NCBI GenBank assembly: GCA_963931865.1
Contig: OZ007506.1
Span: 14,956,242 to 15,020,241, forward strand
Length of the DNA: 64,000 nucleotides
Source of the DNA: Axinella damicornis
Lineage: Eukaryota > Porifera > Demospongiae > Axinellida > Axinellidae
Reading direction: 5' to 3'
The notes below the pieces were generated by a model that made no database searches, was not told the DNA's origin, and saw nothing but the letters and a program-made list of their open reading frames with translations. The first letter of the stretch is position 1. The number at the start of each line of letters is the position of its first letter. The position numbers and the translations under genes are program-made. Shown in pieces: positions 35,582 through 52,247 of the stretch.

Positions 35582-35659
35582 GTTCAACAATGCTTAGAGA
35601 GGAAAGCAGAGGGACGACCACATATGTCTTACATCCTTCAGCAACTCAATGAATTATAA
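35582..35659 (+). pseudogene. Separated C-terminal kinase segment
   Basis: Twenty-five codons plus TAA. The translation includes QQCLERKAEGRPHMSYILQQ, which matches the usual end of a TKL/Tyr-kinase-like domain (Cys-Leu, then Arg-Pro-x-Met). In frame it would follow the PLIAGL that ends the upstream part. It has no start of its own and is only expressed if the hairpin is absent from an allele or removed from RNA. An AATAAA at 35872 could be its polyadenylation signal. Confidence 0.85.
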
Positions 35660-36953
35660 AAACGAGTTGACAACAGAGTAAAGTCTTGTGTTTCTTAGTT
35701 TATTGTACTTCTTGGTAGGAAGCAACATAGTTCATAGAAATTATGATGTCGTCGAGTACAGACAAAAACCTAACCCCTGCTGCACGCATGCGCACGGGGT
35801 AATTACGGACAGACAAAGACCGATTGGTGTATACATTTTGCTATCCCGGAAGTTACAGTTCAAAGTTCAACAATAAAGACTGAACATGCTCTGGGGCCGG
35901 TTTCTGAAGACACCTTTTGTGGCAAGCAACTGCAAAATATTTCGGTAATCATGGCGTTTTACGTACTCTCTCAATCATGCAGCCTCGTCACTGCTGTACA
36001 TGTACAGTCTCGATCGTTGGTATACCTAAAAGGGTGACAGCTAGTGCTTGAGCCTTGGTACAGTATATTAACATTGCTAGCTGCATGCATGTTATAATTG
36101 CGTGCTGAAGTGCATGGCTGCTGTAGTTTCACACACAAACACTACAGGACACCTTCACACCTTCCTTTATAGGGTGAAGTCATAATTGTGTCCTCTGTAG
36201 AAGTATTTGGGGTCTTGATTTACAAGGGTTCAAAGGACAAAAGTGGCCACGCCTCCTTAATATCTAGATCCGAGTTGACAGACACTCCAAGTTCATCTTG
36301 ATCTCTTCATATTGCGATTGCTAGATTCCAGTTTGATCCTGATCGCAAAACTTCAACAGGTGACATAGCTAAGTAACTACCCCTTGCTGTGTCGATCTAT
36401 GCATGGACATATCCTGGTTTCATGAGTAACGCTTTTTTTTTCTTTTTTTTTTCGTGAGTAATGCTGCATGGTTCTAGGGTGGTCTTGGAAACACAAGTAG
36501 CTTGGTAACTGACGTACTCCGTGAAGTGGTTGTTTGACTAAGTTCATCAAGCACCTCGGCCCTGGTTGCAAGTGGTAGGCTCACGGGCCTCTCTCACACT
36601 ATATGCAGTGCTTATGTTCCTTGAAACGTTGAACATAGTCCAATATGTAAGTTCTCCATTGACACATCAGCGTGACGAGTACCATATTGAGTAGCGAGCC
36701 ATCCTTTTCACTCAGCCATGAAACAGGAATGAACAGAAATGATCTGTCCAATGCATAAATAGCCAGGAGGTAGCTACTTCGCCTGTTGAAGTGTACACAG
36801 CTAATGGACGAGCTCATTTTTACCTGTCTTGCTCATATTGTAAGTAGTACATGTGATGCTGTTGTAAATGGAACCGGGCTTGTGGGGCAAGATATCCACT
36901 TCATCTGTCCTCTTAATTGTTACAGAAGAAATTGCATCTCTTCAAGAAGAAGA
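35660..36953. other. Intergenic between kinase and GLYCTK
   Basis: AATAAA at about 35872 may end the upstream transcription unit. No further gene, repeat array or element recognised. The 5' UTR of GLYCTK probably begins within it, since AATTGTTACAG at 36935-36945 looks like an acceptor just before the start codon. Confidence 0.45.
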
Positions 36954-42249
<5,296 letters not shown>

Positions 42250-42577
42250 TCTCTCGTATGTATCATGCACGCTATTTTGCCACCTTTTGCATGTCCATGT
42301 TTGCATGAATCTTCAAGTGAATGTTTTCAGAGGTTGACAAATTTGGGGGTGCAGACGGTACGTATTGAATTTGCATGCATGGCGATGATAATAGCGTCCA
42401 GGCATCCAATGCTGGGTATTTTAAGTGGCCTGTATGCATGGCTGGTGACAAGCTAGTTATGCATCCCGGCCACAACTTTCGCATAAAAAAAGTATAGAGC
42501 AGTCTGCAATTATTGAACCACATACATGCAGTGAATGTAAACATGATATGACGGTAACACAACAGTCATGGATGGTT
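42250..42577. other. Shared 3' region of convergent GLYCTK and ARL6IP4-like genes
   Basis: About 330 bp between the two stop codons. No gene seen; both 3' UTRs must fall here and may overlap. Confidence 0.6.
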
Positions 42578-43592
42578 TCACAGGAGTCTCGAAAGTCCAG
42601 CTCGGAAAGAGAGGCCATCTCCCAATGTTGCTTGCTGCATAGGTACGAAATAAATAAGCTATAACTATATAGTTGTGTGGCTTGGCCTACTATTGAGTGA
42701 TCACAACAGGCATAGGTGCACATAATCATCTCCAAGTTTGTTACCTTGTTGATGGCTTTCTGCTGCTCCCTGCTAACAATCTCCTCAATAATTTCACCGT
42801 CTCCCTTCACCAACCTGTACATGAAGAACAGGAGAATATGTAGTTTTGGGACACAGTAAAGTCTCACCCCAGCTAGTCCCAGTTCCACACTATAGGAGGG
42901 GGGGTGAGGGGGATGGGGAGGGAGAGGGAGAGGAGAGGGGGAGGGGGGAGAAGGGATGCTCTGACCACATGGTTCAGGCATAATATTATGCATGCAAGTT
43001 GGTGCAACAATGATCAGGATCAACTCTGTAACAAAACAATACTCTATGTATCACATGCCCCAAATAACAAACTTGAGGGTGCGGTCGAGTATCCTTGTCA
43101 TTCCAGTGATAAACTTTTGACACAGTTATCTTCTACGAACACCTCAGCTAATCAATTACTGGTACAGAGAGTTTGATGTCTGCACATGTTACTGTACCTA
43201 CCATCACACCAACGGGTGCTTCTGATGCTATGCCATGTATAGCAGATTTGAATGACAGGCGAATGGTGACAAGCACCTTGCTGAGCGAACTAACCTGTGC
43301 CTCCCAGTGTCGGGGTCATACACACGCCTCACAACACTCTGTTGCTTCTCCCACTCCTCCTTCGTCATTGGTCCCCGCATCCTGAAAGGTCCGCAACATG
43401 GAGGAATATGTGATTCAATAGTAGGAAGCAGAAAGAGGGTAGCCTCGTTCCCAGTCCCACGCCCAGCTTTTTGTCGCTTGCAGTACCGTACTGCAAGTGA
43501 CAAAAAGCTGGGCGTGGGACTGGGAACGAGGCTAGGAAGAGGGTATATCCACACTAAGTGGTAACTTGCTCTACGAATACTTCCTGCAGCCA

Positions 43593-43629
<37 letters not shown>

Positions 43630-43939
43630 CTGGAAATGCTCAAGGCTAAGACTCCAGGTGCCTGGGAATGAGGCTAATGCTTGGGGGTGCTGGAAACAAG
43701 GCTAACCGTCCGGGGCTTGAGAAGGAAGCTAGAAGCGAGGCTAACACCCCAGGGGCCTGGGAACGAGGCTAACACTCTGGGGGCCTGGGCAGGAGGTCAA
43801 CACCTGGAGGGCTGGGGGATACCACTCCAGGGGCCTGGGAACAAGGCAATAGCACTCTGGGGACTTGTAAGCGAGGCTAACACTCCAGGGGTCTGGGAAA
43901 GAGGCTAGCACTCCAGGAGGAAACAAGGCTAACACTCCG

Positions 43940-43978
<39 letters not shown>

Positions 43979-45529
43979 AGAGAGAGAGAAATGAGGCTAA
44001 GACCCCAGCAGCCCGCCCAGAAACGAGGCTAACATTGCGGGGCCTGGGGGCCTGGGATCGAGGCTGACAGTCATTAGCACAAGTACAGTATACACTGGAT
44101 TGGTCTATATGATTATACTACTTACTTCACATTTATCCCACTGATAGGCACCACAGACTGGATTGCACCTGAGGAAAAACAATGCAGTCATGCAGGAATC
44201 GATTGCAGGTTGTTGTCCATTCGAAGTTTATGTACCCACAAGATACTTGTCAGGAATTTGGAGCAGCTGCAACATTAGCCAGGCCATAATTATCTGTTCA
44301 GTAAAAGCTAGCTCCCTTCCCTTAGCCTTGTTCCCAGGCCCCATACGATTTTTCGTATGGGGCCTGGGAACGAGGCTACCCTTCCCTCCCATGCCAAGCT
44401 CTTGCCATTGCCAGTGAGAACTTTCCTGGCTTCAGGGTGTCATTCAACGTAACAGCTCTTAATTACAATAGGCTCTCCAGTATTCCACACACCTGCTTTT
44501 TTTAATGTTATACATGTATATGTTATGCATGCTCATTTGCTCAGACTCGCTAATGGTGCTGTTCCTACAGAACATGTATCCACAGACTGAAAGTGATGCT
44601 GATATTACTGTAGTAGGACTAGGACCAAAATCTGTGGCACTTGTGTGCAATGAACATAGGGATAAAACTGAGCACTGTAAGGCTGTGTACTGTGGTGAGG
44701 AACACTAGTTAATTAACCCTTTAATGACTCAGTGAGACATTGTGGCACCATGAAATTTTTCAGGGGGTCCACATGGTGAAAGTGGTATTGTTGGTAAAGG
44801 GTTAGTTTAACTTGCTAGTCACATACCACTGCCATTGCCAACTTAAAATGGCGCAAACATACTTGGGTCTTGTTGCTTTGGATTAGCAGGCAGTGGATGT
44901 GGTCCCTCAATACCGGCCGCAGCATAAGATACCACTCTTCCAGAGTCTGTTTTACTACTCTTCTTTCTCTTAGATTTTAGGTTGTGTTTCTTCCCTTTCT
45001 TGTGTAGTCTGTGGGAGTGCTTTTCCCTCTTTGAATGCTTTTTCCTTCTCTTTTGCCGATCAGAAGAATCGGAAGAGTAACTGGCCGAAGAATCAGAATC
45101 CGAACTGGAATCACTGCTGGGAGAGCTACACTTTCTCTTCCGTTTCTTGTGCTTGCGCTTTAATCTCTCAGAACTCCGCTCTGATCGTATAGTACTAGTT
45201 ATGTGTCCTCTTGTACACTCGTCTGAACTCTCAGATGAATTGCAGTCTCGTTTCACTTTCTTCCATTCCTTAGACCTAACCCTTGCTTGTCTTTCGTCCT
45301 CCATATCATCACTCAAACTGCTGCTTGACCTCCTACGCTTTCTCTTGAAACGAGAACGTGAAGATTCTCTCTTCTTCCTTTTTGTGTGAGCTGAGTGCTT
45401 TAGTTCAGAGTCGCTGCCAAGAGTAGAGCTTCGGGATCTAACGTTCCTGTGCACTTTTGAGGATTCCTTCCTGTCCTCCCTGCCTCCAGCTTCATACTCT
45501 CCCTTTCTTACTCCTTTCCAGTCAGCCAT
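42578..45529 (-). CDS. ARL6IP4: ARL6IP4 / SRp25-like splicing-associated protein
   Basis: Five exons on the minus strand: 45529-44863, 44168-44126, 43381-43295, 42814-42745 and 42634-42578. All are GT/AG and in phase, giving about 307 residues. Exon 1 is Ser/Arg/Lys-rich ([30 protein letters not shown], then basic [18 protein letters not shown]), a nuclear RS-type tail as in SRp25. The C-terminal half carries the conserved signature [57 protein letters not shown] and [14 protein letters not shown], which matches the end of human ARL6IP4. In the family these proteins sit in nuclear speckles and influence splice choice. The start ATG (45529) is the first in frame and gives [10 protein letters not shown]. 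Confidence 0.92.
43438..43536. mobile_element. Complete hairpin-family MITE, about 98 bp
   Basis: Reads TAGCCTCGTTCCCAGTCCCA, then GCCCAGCTTTTTGTCGCTTGC, and folds back through the exact complement to TGGGACTGGGAACGAGGCTA. TA at both ends. It is one of the cleanest members and lies in an intron of the ARL6IP4-like gene. Confidence 0.88.
43593..44070. repeat. Array of GGGAATGAGGCTAA-type units bounded by poly-G runs
   Basis: Between a poly-G run at about 43593-43629 and another at about 43941-43977, and just beyond it, a 35-40 bp unit recurs about ten times with drift: GGGCCTGGGAACGAGGCTAA plus CACTCC. The unit is one arm of the hairpin family, so a half-element has been amplified in tandem. 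Confidence 0.85.
44323..44383. mobile_element. Short hairpin-family copy
   Basis: TAGCCTTGTTCCCAGGCCCC with its complement GGGGCCTGGGAACGAGGCTA, separated by about 20 bp. Confidence 0.8.
44714..44805. mobile_element. Small TAACCCTTTAA-type TIR element
   Basis: TTAACCCTTTAATGACTC at the left and GGTAAAGGGTTAG at the right. Its terminal motif is that of the larger elements at 46866-47472 and 47589-48196. Confidence 0.6.
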
Positions 45530-46865
45530 AATAACTAATGTTACCTATAGGGGTGTAAATAGATGCACAATGGATACTTGTAGGTACTGTAGTCACCTCA
45601 AAATGATTTACCTCCAGTATACCATAGGCTCATTCCCATACTGTCCGGCCCAAGGCTTCATTGCTTGTGGTAATGTCACGGGCCTGGGAACAAGGGCAAG
45701 TAAACTATATTGGGGGTGTGGGATAAGGATCCAACATTGCTAACTGTTAATTCCCAACCCATTGGCAGGCTAAACCCACTTCACGATTTCAACCCAACAT
45801 CGTACACTGAGCATTAAAGCAGCTACATGCAGCTAGAGCAAGTGTGGGGGTGCCGGACAGTGAGGGGGTGTCTGGACGGTGAGGGGCTGTCCTGGACACT
45901 CCGCTAATTCCTTCAAACAGTTGCTGAGAAGCACACCGAGTAAGGGCAGTAGTGTCCAGACGCTCCGCAAACTTCTACCTACAAGCAAGTGTGCAAAGAA
46001 ATTTGTGGGATGGGACAACCCCCTCCCCCCGTCCAGACACCCCTGCACTTACTCCACTGACCAGCGTAGGGTTGCACAGTGCCAGTTAGTAGATTCATGA
46101 AGCATGATGGATGGCTCGCTGAGCATGAGTCAGACATGATTCCCATCAATGCTCATGCATTGTATATAGCTTAATATAATAATTACACAACACACAGTTG
46201 ATACAGAAGTCTACATCAAACACACACAACCTTTCTATGGAACCTCACCTCATCATCTGCAGAGCCTCATTTCATGTGATTTGTACATGTACATTGAGTG
46301 GTCACTAATTGGAAAAGACGTTTCGTGCCACGCCCCCTAGGCCCTCAAGACGTGAACCCTACCTAGCAGTGCAGTTCTGACAGCCGAGTTGAGCCTGTAG
46401 AATGTAAGTCAAGATTGATTGTATGTAGATTTGTACACTCAAACCATAAGGGATTTCCAGGCAACGTTTTGAGGTACCATTGTATTTTCTATCTGGCTAT
46501 AACATTGCACACATATGGCACAATTAAGGGTTTGGAAAAGAACACAGTCATCTTTCTGTTGGGTATTTGGGCTGAAGTGGTATATCTGGACATGTGCATT
46601 TAATGATGGCAGAGAATGATTGTCCCACGCTAGATCTGGGGGGAGTGTTACCATAGCTGTCCAAATTATAGTCATCAGCAACTTGATGGACAAAGCGAGT
46701 TGTTTATCAAGTGTGCAGTCCCTCTCCGGGAATACCTGATCCCAAGGGTGGCCACTCAAGTTGTATTTCTGAATGCAATCTGGGTCATGATCTGAATCCG
46801 CATCTACCCGAGCACTGCCCATGACAGCGGCGGCAGAAACCTGTCTGTTTTGAAAGAACCTCTTT

Positions 46866-47472
46866 TAACCCTTTAACCACCGAATTCTTCCCACCAAGAC
46901 AACACATTTTCATGCATTCAGCGCACACCACTTTCGTAGGTACTCCTCTCCCACAGCATACGCTCCTCAGCGGCCAAACTTGGTGGGGCCCGCACACATG
47001 GAGAGACCCCTCTGGCAATACCGTTAATGATATTCATGACCCCCCACAAGGCCAGCAATCGGAGGTCAAATGTGGATGTCAGCCGGATTTTCGCCCAGCA
47101 TTTCCCTAAACTTGGGCCAGATCCGACTGATGGCACACCTTACACCACCAATTTGCATGTTTTCTTGAGGCCCTGGGTGGGGTCTATGAATATCATTAGA
47201 ATCAAATATCCTGGGGCCAATGAATCTCATTAAAATCAAAAAACGCCCACGACAGTCGAAGGGGGGGCCCCTGCCCCCCCTTTCGAAACCCCCCTGCCTT
47301 TCGTTTAGTGGGGAGGGCGCGCCGAAATCTGACCAAATTTTTGGGTTCGTCCCTCAAAATTGTCCCTAGGCCCTCTGAAGACTTTTTGGTCTCTTTTTGG
47401 ACTGACGAGAAGCCCTATGAGTGCATAGGGTCAAAATGACGCCTATAGACGTCAATGGGGCTTAAAGGGTTA
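46866..47472. mobile_element. TIR element, copy 1 (about 607 bp)
   Basis: Begins TTAACCCTTTAACCACCGAA and ends GGGGCTTAAAGGGTTAA, so the terminal 12 bases are inverted repeats. No transposase. Copy 2 follows 116 bp downstream in the same orientation. Confidence 0.85.
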
Positions 47473-47588
47473 ATGAGATTCATAGTTGGTGAGAATTCGC
47501 CCTCAAAACGGCCTAGACTTGCACTGTGTGCCAGTTTGGGATGGTTTGCCGATTTTTAATGAGATTCATTGATCCTCCATGCACATAT

Positions 47589-48196
47589 TAACCCTTTAAC
47601 CACCGAATTCTTCCCACCAAGACAACACATTTTCATGCATTCAGCGCACACCACTTTCGTAGGTACTCCTCTCCCACAGCATACGCTCCTCAGCGGCCAA
47701 ACTTGGTGGGGCCCGCACACATGGAGAGACCCCTCTGGCAATACCGTTAATGATATTCATGACCCCCCACAAGGCCAGCAATCGGAGGTCAAATGTGGAT
47801 GTCAGCCGGATTTTCGCCCAGCATTTCCCTAAACTTGGGCCAGATCCGACTGATGGCACACCTTACACCACCAATTTGCATGTTTTCTTGAGGCCCTGGG
47901 TGGGGTCTATGAATATCATTAGAATCAAATATCCTGGGGCCAATGAATCTCATTAAAATCAAAAAACGCCCACGACAGTCGAAGGGGGGACCCCCGCCCC
48001 CCCTTTCGAAACCCCCCTGCCTTTCGTTTAGTGGGGAGGGCGCGCCGAAATCTGACCAAATTTTTGGGTTCGTCCCTCAAAATTGTCCCTAGGCCCTCTG
48101 AAGACTTTTTGGTCTCTTTTTGGACTGACGAGAAGCCCTATGAGTGCATAGGGTCAAAATGACGCCTATAGACGTCAATGGGGCTTAAAGGGTTAA
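47589..48196. mobile_element. TIR element, copy 2 (about 608 bp)
   Basis: Almost identical to copy 1. The only differences I noticed are two bases in the C-rich stretch (GGGGGGGCCCCTGCC versus GGGGGGACCCCCGCC). Same orientation and ends. Confidence 0.85.
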
Positions 48197-49892
48197 ATCA
48201 TCTTGTTCAAATCTCTATAGGTCAATTAGTAGGTTTTGTATATGGCGTAAAGTATTTTGCGAGCACTTCTCACTATAGAACCAGGGCTAAATGATACTTC
48301 ACCCACCGCCTGCTATGAAATTTCATGGAAACAAGCCTGCTTGCCTCAGACATGGTCAACAGTCTGTGGTCTATAGATGTCATGAGGTAAAAGTTATGCA
48401 CGCCACTCTCTCTAACCTATTTTGACCACTCAGAAACTGCCACTATGATTGTGTCCACACAGTTAAACTGCTGATGATCCTGTGACATCAGCAAATGCTG
48501 TCACTAAGCAAATAGGTGGTAAGGATGATGGATGATAAATGATAATTCAGCCATGATGTGATCATATGCACATGCATGACGGCAATTGACCTACCAACGG
48601 TATACAGTGGTACACATGCACAAGTTGACCGCCTGTTCAAGATGGTGGGTATTGGCATAGATGTCTGAAGACTCTATCCTCCTCCTTCTTGTCCATCAAG
48701 ATGTCTCATTCTTAGCCTAGTCTTCAGGGAGATATGGACTCCTTGACAAGGAGAGATAGAATGTTGCATGACCAACCTGTGGATGAAGATTGTGGTTTGT
48801 CTACAGGGCAAACTTCAAGTGTTCCCACCTCGTATAATGATTGGAGTGCCCACTTCTTACGTAATGACCATTTCTCTGGTACCCAACCCAATATGGCCAT
48901 GGATCCAGCAGAGCTCATTCTAAAACGTACCATGCTGTGATGGGTATCACAGTCTGTGATCAGCCAGGCAAAACCTGCCTGCTGCAGTAATCAATGATCG
49001 TGTGGCTATAACTTGCCAATGACTTCTCCCAAACGCTACAACTAGGGTCACAATTAATATTAGCCTCGTTCCCATGCCTCCGCCCAGTCACAGCCATTGA
49101 GAAAAATCGGGCCTTCCGCCCAGGCCTACCATACACAAAGTTTCAACAGCCTCAGATAGGAAGCCAAGCAAGGGAGGAGCACCTTACAACTTATCACTTA
49201 TAATTCCAACCAAGAAATTTAGTCAAATCTACAACATTTCAACTACATTGATTGCTGTAGTCTTCTTAGGTGCCCATCTCCCTCTCTGGGAATATTGCTA
49301 ATGATATTCTTAGAAGCCAATCATGGTTGACCCAATTTTCATGTTGGAACTTTATGGCATATCACACACCAGCAAATGCCTAACTAAGGCCCGCAGTGGC
49401 GTCATATAGTCTCTGGGAGCAAGTTCGAGCCTAAGAACCCATATTAGGAGACTCCCGCGGCTCTTTAAGAGTAAAACTGTGTGTATACGTGTGCCTGGTT
49501 CTGTTCCTATGAAACAGCTTACAGGTGTATGCATTGGGTCAAAATGATAGCCTAGCTGATACATCAATAGCACTAGGTGTTATCCCGCAAGTCTTCTTGT
49601 TATTGGTACGTCCCGACATTGCAGTTGCCATGGTCCGAAATGAGTACTTCAGATTGTGCATGTGGTCTCATTCGGAGTTAACAATGGACTCGTAGTGAAG
49701 AACAGCTTAGTTTACGTATTGCATATTGGTGAACCTAGCTAGGATATTGGACATTTAAATCACAGTCTCTGTCTGTCTCTCTCGCTGTGTGTGTCATTCT
49801 GTAGGCAAAATCCTTGGTTGAAACAGTGCAGAAATTGATCCAGTTTGGCCCAGGGAACTTCCGTACCCACTTCAGTGGCTGCAAAAGTAAAT

Positions 49893-50660
49893 ATGAGTCG
49901 TGGTAGAGGGAGAGGTAGGGGCAGAGGCAAAACCTTTGGTGGCTTGGAAGTCTTGACTATTTTACCTGGAGAACCAGCCCCACCTCCCATCCTCCAGCCC
50001 CCACCATTGTTTCCTGTTCTGGACCAAAAGCCACTTGAATTACGAAATGACGAGATTGATAACTACATGCTTAGTGTGAAGCAAGATTTAAGACAGTTCA
50101 TGCGCCAAGGTCCTTTTCATCTGAAAGTTGGTTCAATCAAGAGAGAAATACGGCGCTACTCTGATAAGTACCAAGCCGTAAAGCTAGATAATGATTTGGA
50201 ATGGACTCCAGATTGGAGCTTTTTTCCTGGGGAGCTCAAAATAAGAACTGGGAAGAGAAAGAGACGTGAAGTTAATCCAAAGCATAAACCAGTGATTCCA
50301 GCTAGCAAGCGGGCTAAAAGAAATACGCTAGAACCATCGAAGCGAAAGCAGGACACAGACTCTGAAGATGCACTTTCCGAACTGTTAGAAGATGAAGCAG
50401 ACGCTGCTCCAACACGAAAGAAGAAACTTTCAACCGAAGATGACGAAGCTAGTTTAAGCAAGAAGTTTGAACAGCTGGAAAAGACGGAAGAGACTGAGGC
50501 TGAGAATGAATCTGGGGAAGATGCTTGGACTGGGGACGAAGAGTACTACGATGAGGAAGGACAAGAGGAGGGAACAGACTACAACATGTCGTATTTTGAC
50601 AATGGGGAGCAGTATGGTGGGGACGAAGATGATGCACTGGAGGAGGGACCCTGTTATTGA
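49893..50660 (+). CDS. POLR3G: RNA polymerase III subunit RPC7 (POLR3G/POLR3GL-like)
   Basis: Subunit of the Pol III RPC3/RPC6/RPC7 initiation subcomplex in the nucleus. A single coding exon of 255 residues. The start at 49893 gives MSRGRGRGRGRGKTFGGLEV, matching the family's basic Gly/Arg N-terminus. A longer frame from 49845 lacks family similarity and falls just after an acceptor-like CATTCTGTAG (49804), so it is probably 5' UTR. Conserved PPPLFPVLDQKPLEL is followed by YMLSVKQDLRQFM, IRRYSDKYQ and WTPDWSFFPGEL. A Lys/Arg-rich stretch comes next, then the typical acidic Asp/Glu/Tyr tail with NMSYFDNGEQYGGDEDDALE. Length is slightly above the vertebrate paralogs (about 220). It lies 320 bp upstream of the Pinocchio-like gene on the same strand. 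Vertebrate POLR3G versus POLR3GL cannot be distinguished. Confidence 0.95.
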   Translation: MSRGRGRGRGRGKTFGGLEVLTILPGEPAPPPILQPPPLFPVLDQKPLELRNDEIDNYMLSVKQDLRQFMRQGPFHLKVGSIKREIRRYSDKYQAVKLDNDLEWTPDWSFFPGELKIRTGKRKRREVNPKHKPVIPASKRAKRNTLEPSKRKQDTDSEDALSELLEDEADAAPTRKKKLSTEDDEASLSKKFEQLEKTEETEAENESGEDAWTGDEEYYDEEGQEEGTDYNMSYFDNGEQYGGDEDDALEEGPCY

Positions 50661-50980
50661 TTATAGCTTTATGGACCAGACTTTATGATCATTTACAATT
50701 TCATTGATTCCCGTTCGTTTTTCTTCTGCAGTCATTCATCTACATACATTGTACCTGGAGCTAAAATTATTTATAAGCACATCACTGCTATGACAATAAT
50801 TTGTTGTGGTGAAGCATGAGGATATGTAGTGTCATCTCTATTCCAGTTTGACTGCATGACCTTATCTTTTGGTGCCTGGTTCTGTGTCTAAGTCTGCATG
50901 ATGCCATATATATGTACCACAGCAGTGGATTAATCATATATGTATTAAAACGTTGCTTCTACATATATCATCTATAGAAG

Positions 50981-52247
50981 ATGGACTCTGAGGAGCCAAT
51001 GGACCATGGTGACACTTCAACACACCAGTTGGCCAGTGCTCACAGCCCAACAACAGAGGGTGGTAGCTTGGTTGACAGACGACCCTCGTACTACTCTCCC
51101 CATGTGCAGCATGTCTCAGCAGCTGAGTTCGTGGAACAATCAGCAAGCTACACACAGCAAGCTGTTAGAGAGCTGAAGGCCTCTCCAGACTTCAAGAAGT
51201 ACATGTGGAGATGTCATAGGTTGGAAAATATTCTATACTCCACAAGCACATATGTGAGCATGGTTGAGTTTGTACTGCTCAAATCTGTGGTGTACTATAA
51301 TTCTTGTGATAGGCTTGAGGCTGAGAATGGATTTTTGGGCAAAGTTGGATTAATCTGGCATGTAAAATGGATACATGTTCTTTACGGATGGCACTCAAAA
51401 CCTCTTATGGTTTCAAAATGATGCAGATAAATAAAAGGTGTTTGTAAAATTTCACTATACTGGTCGATGCACTCACACAGAATTATAACTGTAGCCATAT
51501 GATTGTGCTAGCCTTGTTACCAGGCTGTTCTCACCCCCAGTCTTTGATCACTTGCATACAGCTAACGATCAATGACTGGAGGTTGGAATGGCTTCGAGTA
51601 TACAAGTGATCCAAGACAGGAGGTATAGGAATTGCCTGGGAACAAGGCTGTGCCACAAATCCTACTAACTCAGAAGTGATGTTCAGATTAGGATTAGTTT
51701 ATTTCCTGGTCACACATACAGCTGTGCAGCCAGTTGGTATGATGGGCTGTGGGGGGAGGGTTGCAGTGAGTGCGGAGGTTACGCCATGCAACAGCCATGC
51801 CCACTGTGTTCTGGACAGTGTGGGAAATTATGGACTCGCAGTGTTGACATGGTAAGACTCGTAATTTATTATTATCCAGTTATTCTTATACCCTGGTGGC
51901 CATATGGCCGTGATCGCATCTCAGGCCATCACCGCCACCCCAGCTCGATCAAGAACTTACTTATTGTGGGTGATGGAGCTTCAGCTAGCATAATAAGTAA
52001 TATCAGACATTGTACATTTGAAACCGTGCCCAGAATATGAGTTTGTAGCTGTTGTGAACGTGTTGATCTCATGCACTTGTATACGTGTATATATATCATT
52101 CTGCAGAGTCACAGCTTTCATGAAGCCCACTGGAATGGCTCCTGTGGACTTGGTCCTGAGCAGCAGGCAGGGCACATGCTGAGAACATTTGTACAGCCTA
52201 ATGAGGATGAGCTGACTGAGGCTCTTGAAGACCTGCAAACAAATTAG
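50981..52247 (+). CDS. Cys-rich protein resembling Pinocchio, three exons
   Basis: Exons 50981-51219, 51722-51851 and 52107-52247 are GT/AG with matching phases (2, then 0), giving 169 residues. The first ATG after an acceptor-like CTATAG begins MDSEEPMDHGD. The N-terminal half includes SAAEFVEQSASYTQQAVREL and a PDFKKYMWRC helix. The C-terminal half carries paired cysteines (CSECGGY, PCPLCSGQCGKLW) followed by SHSFHEAHWNGSCGL. The pattern (Cys-x2-Cys-Gly-Gly-Tyr, Pro-Cys-Pro-x-Cys, Cys-Gly-x2-Trp, then Ser-His) recalls the insect Pinocchio protein. That name rests on memory of a motif and is tentative; the gene structure is firmer. The pairs could bind zinc. No signal peptide or membrane segment. 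Confidence 0.72.

Larger units (their letters stand above)
45530..49892. other. Divergent intergenic region, repeat-rich
   Basis: Holds the upstream region of the ARL6IP4-like gene, the tandem TIR elements at 46866-48196, and a hairpin-family half near 49060-49080. A likely 5' UTR acceptor of POLR3G (CATTCTGTAG) is at 49795-49804. No coding gene recognised; frames inside the TIR elements are identical by duplication, not by selection. Confidence 0.55.

Noticed and set aside
46785..47956. Duplicate open frames of 65-87 codons
   Set aside because: They lie inside the two copies of the TIR element and are identical because the DNA is duplicated; no protein similarity recognised.
49845..49892. 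Upstream start for POLR3G (MAQGTSVPTSVAAKVN extension)
   Set aside because: No family similarity, and it lies just after an acceptor-like site; the family N-terminus begins with the Gly/Arg-rich stretch at 49893.
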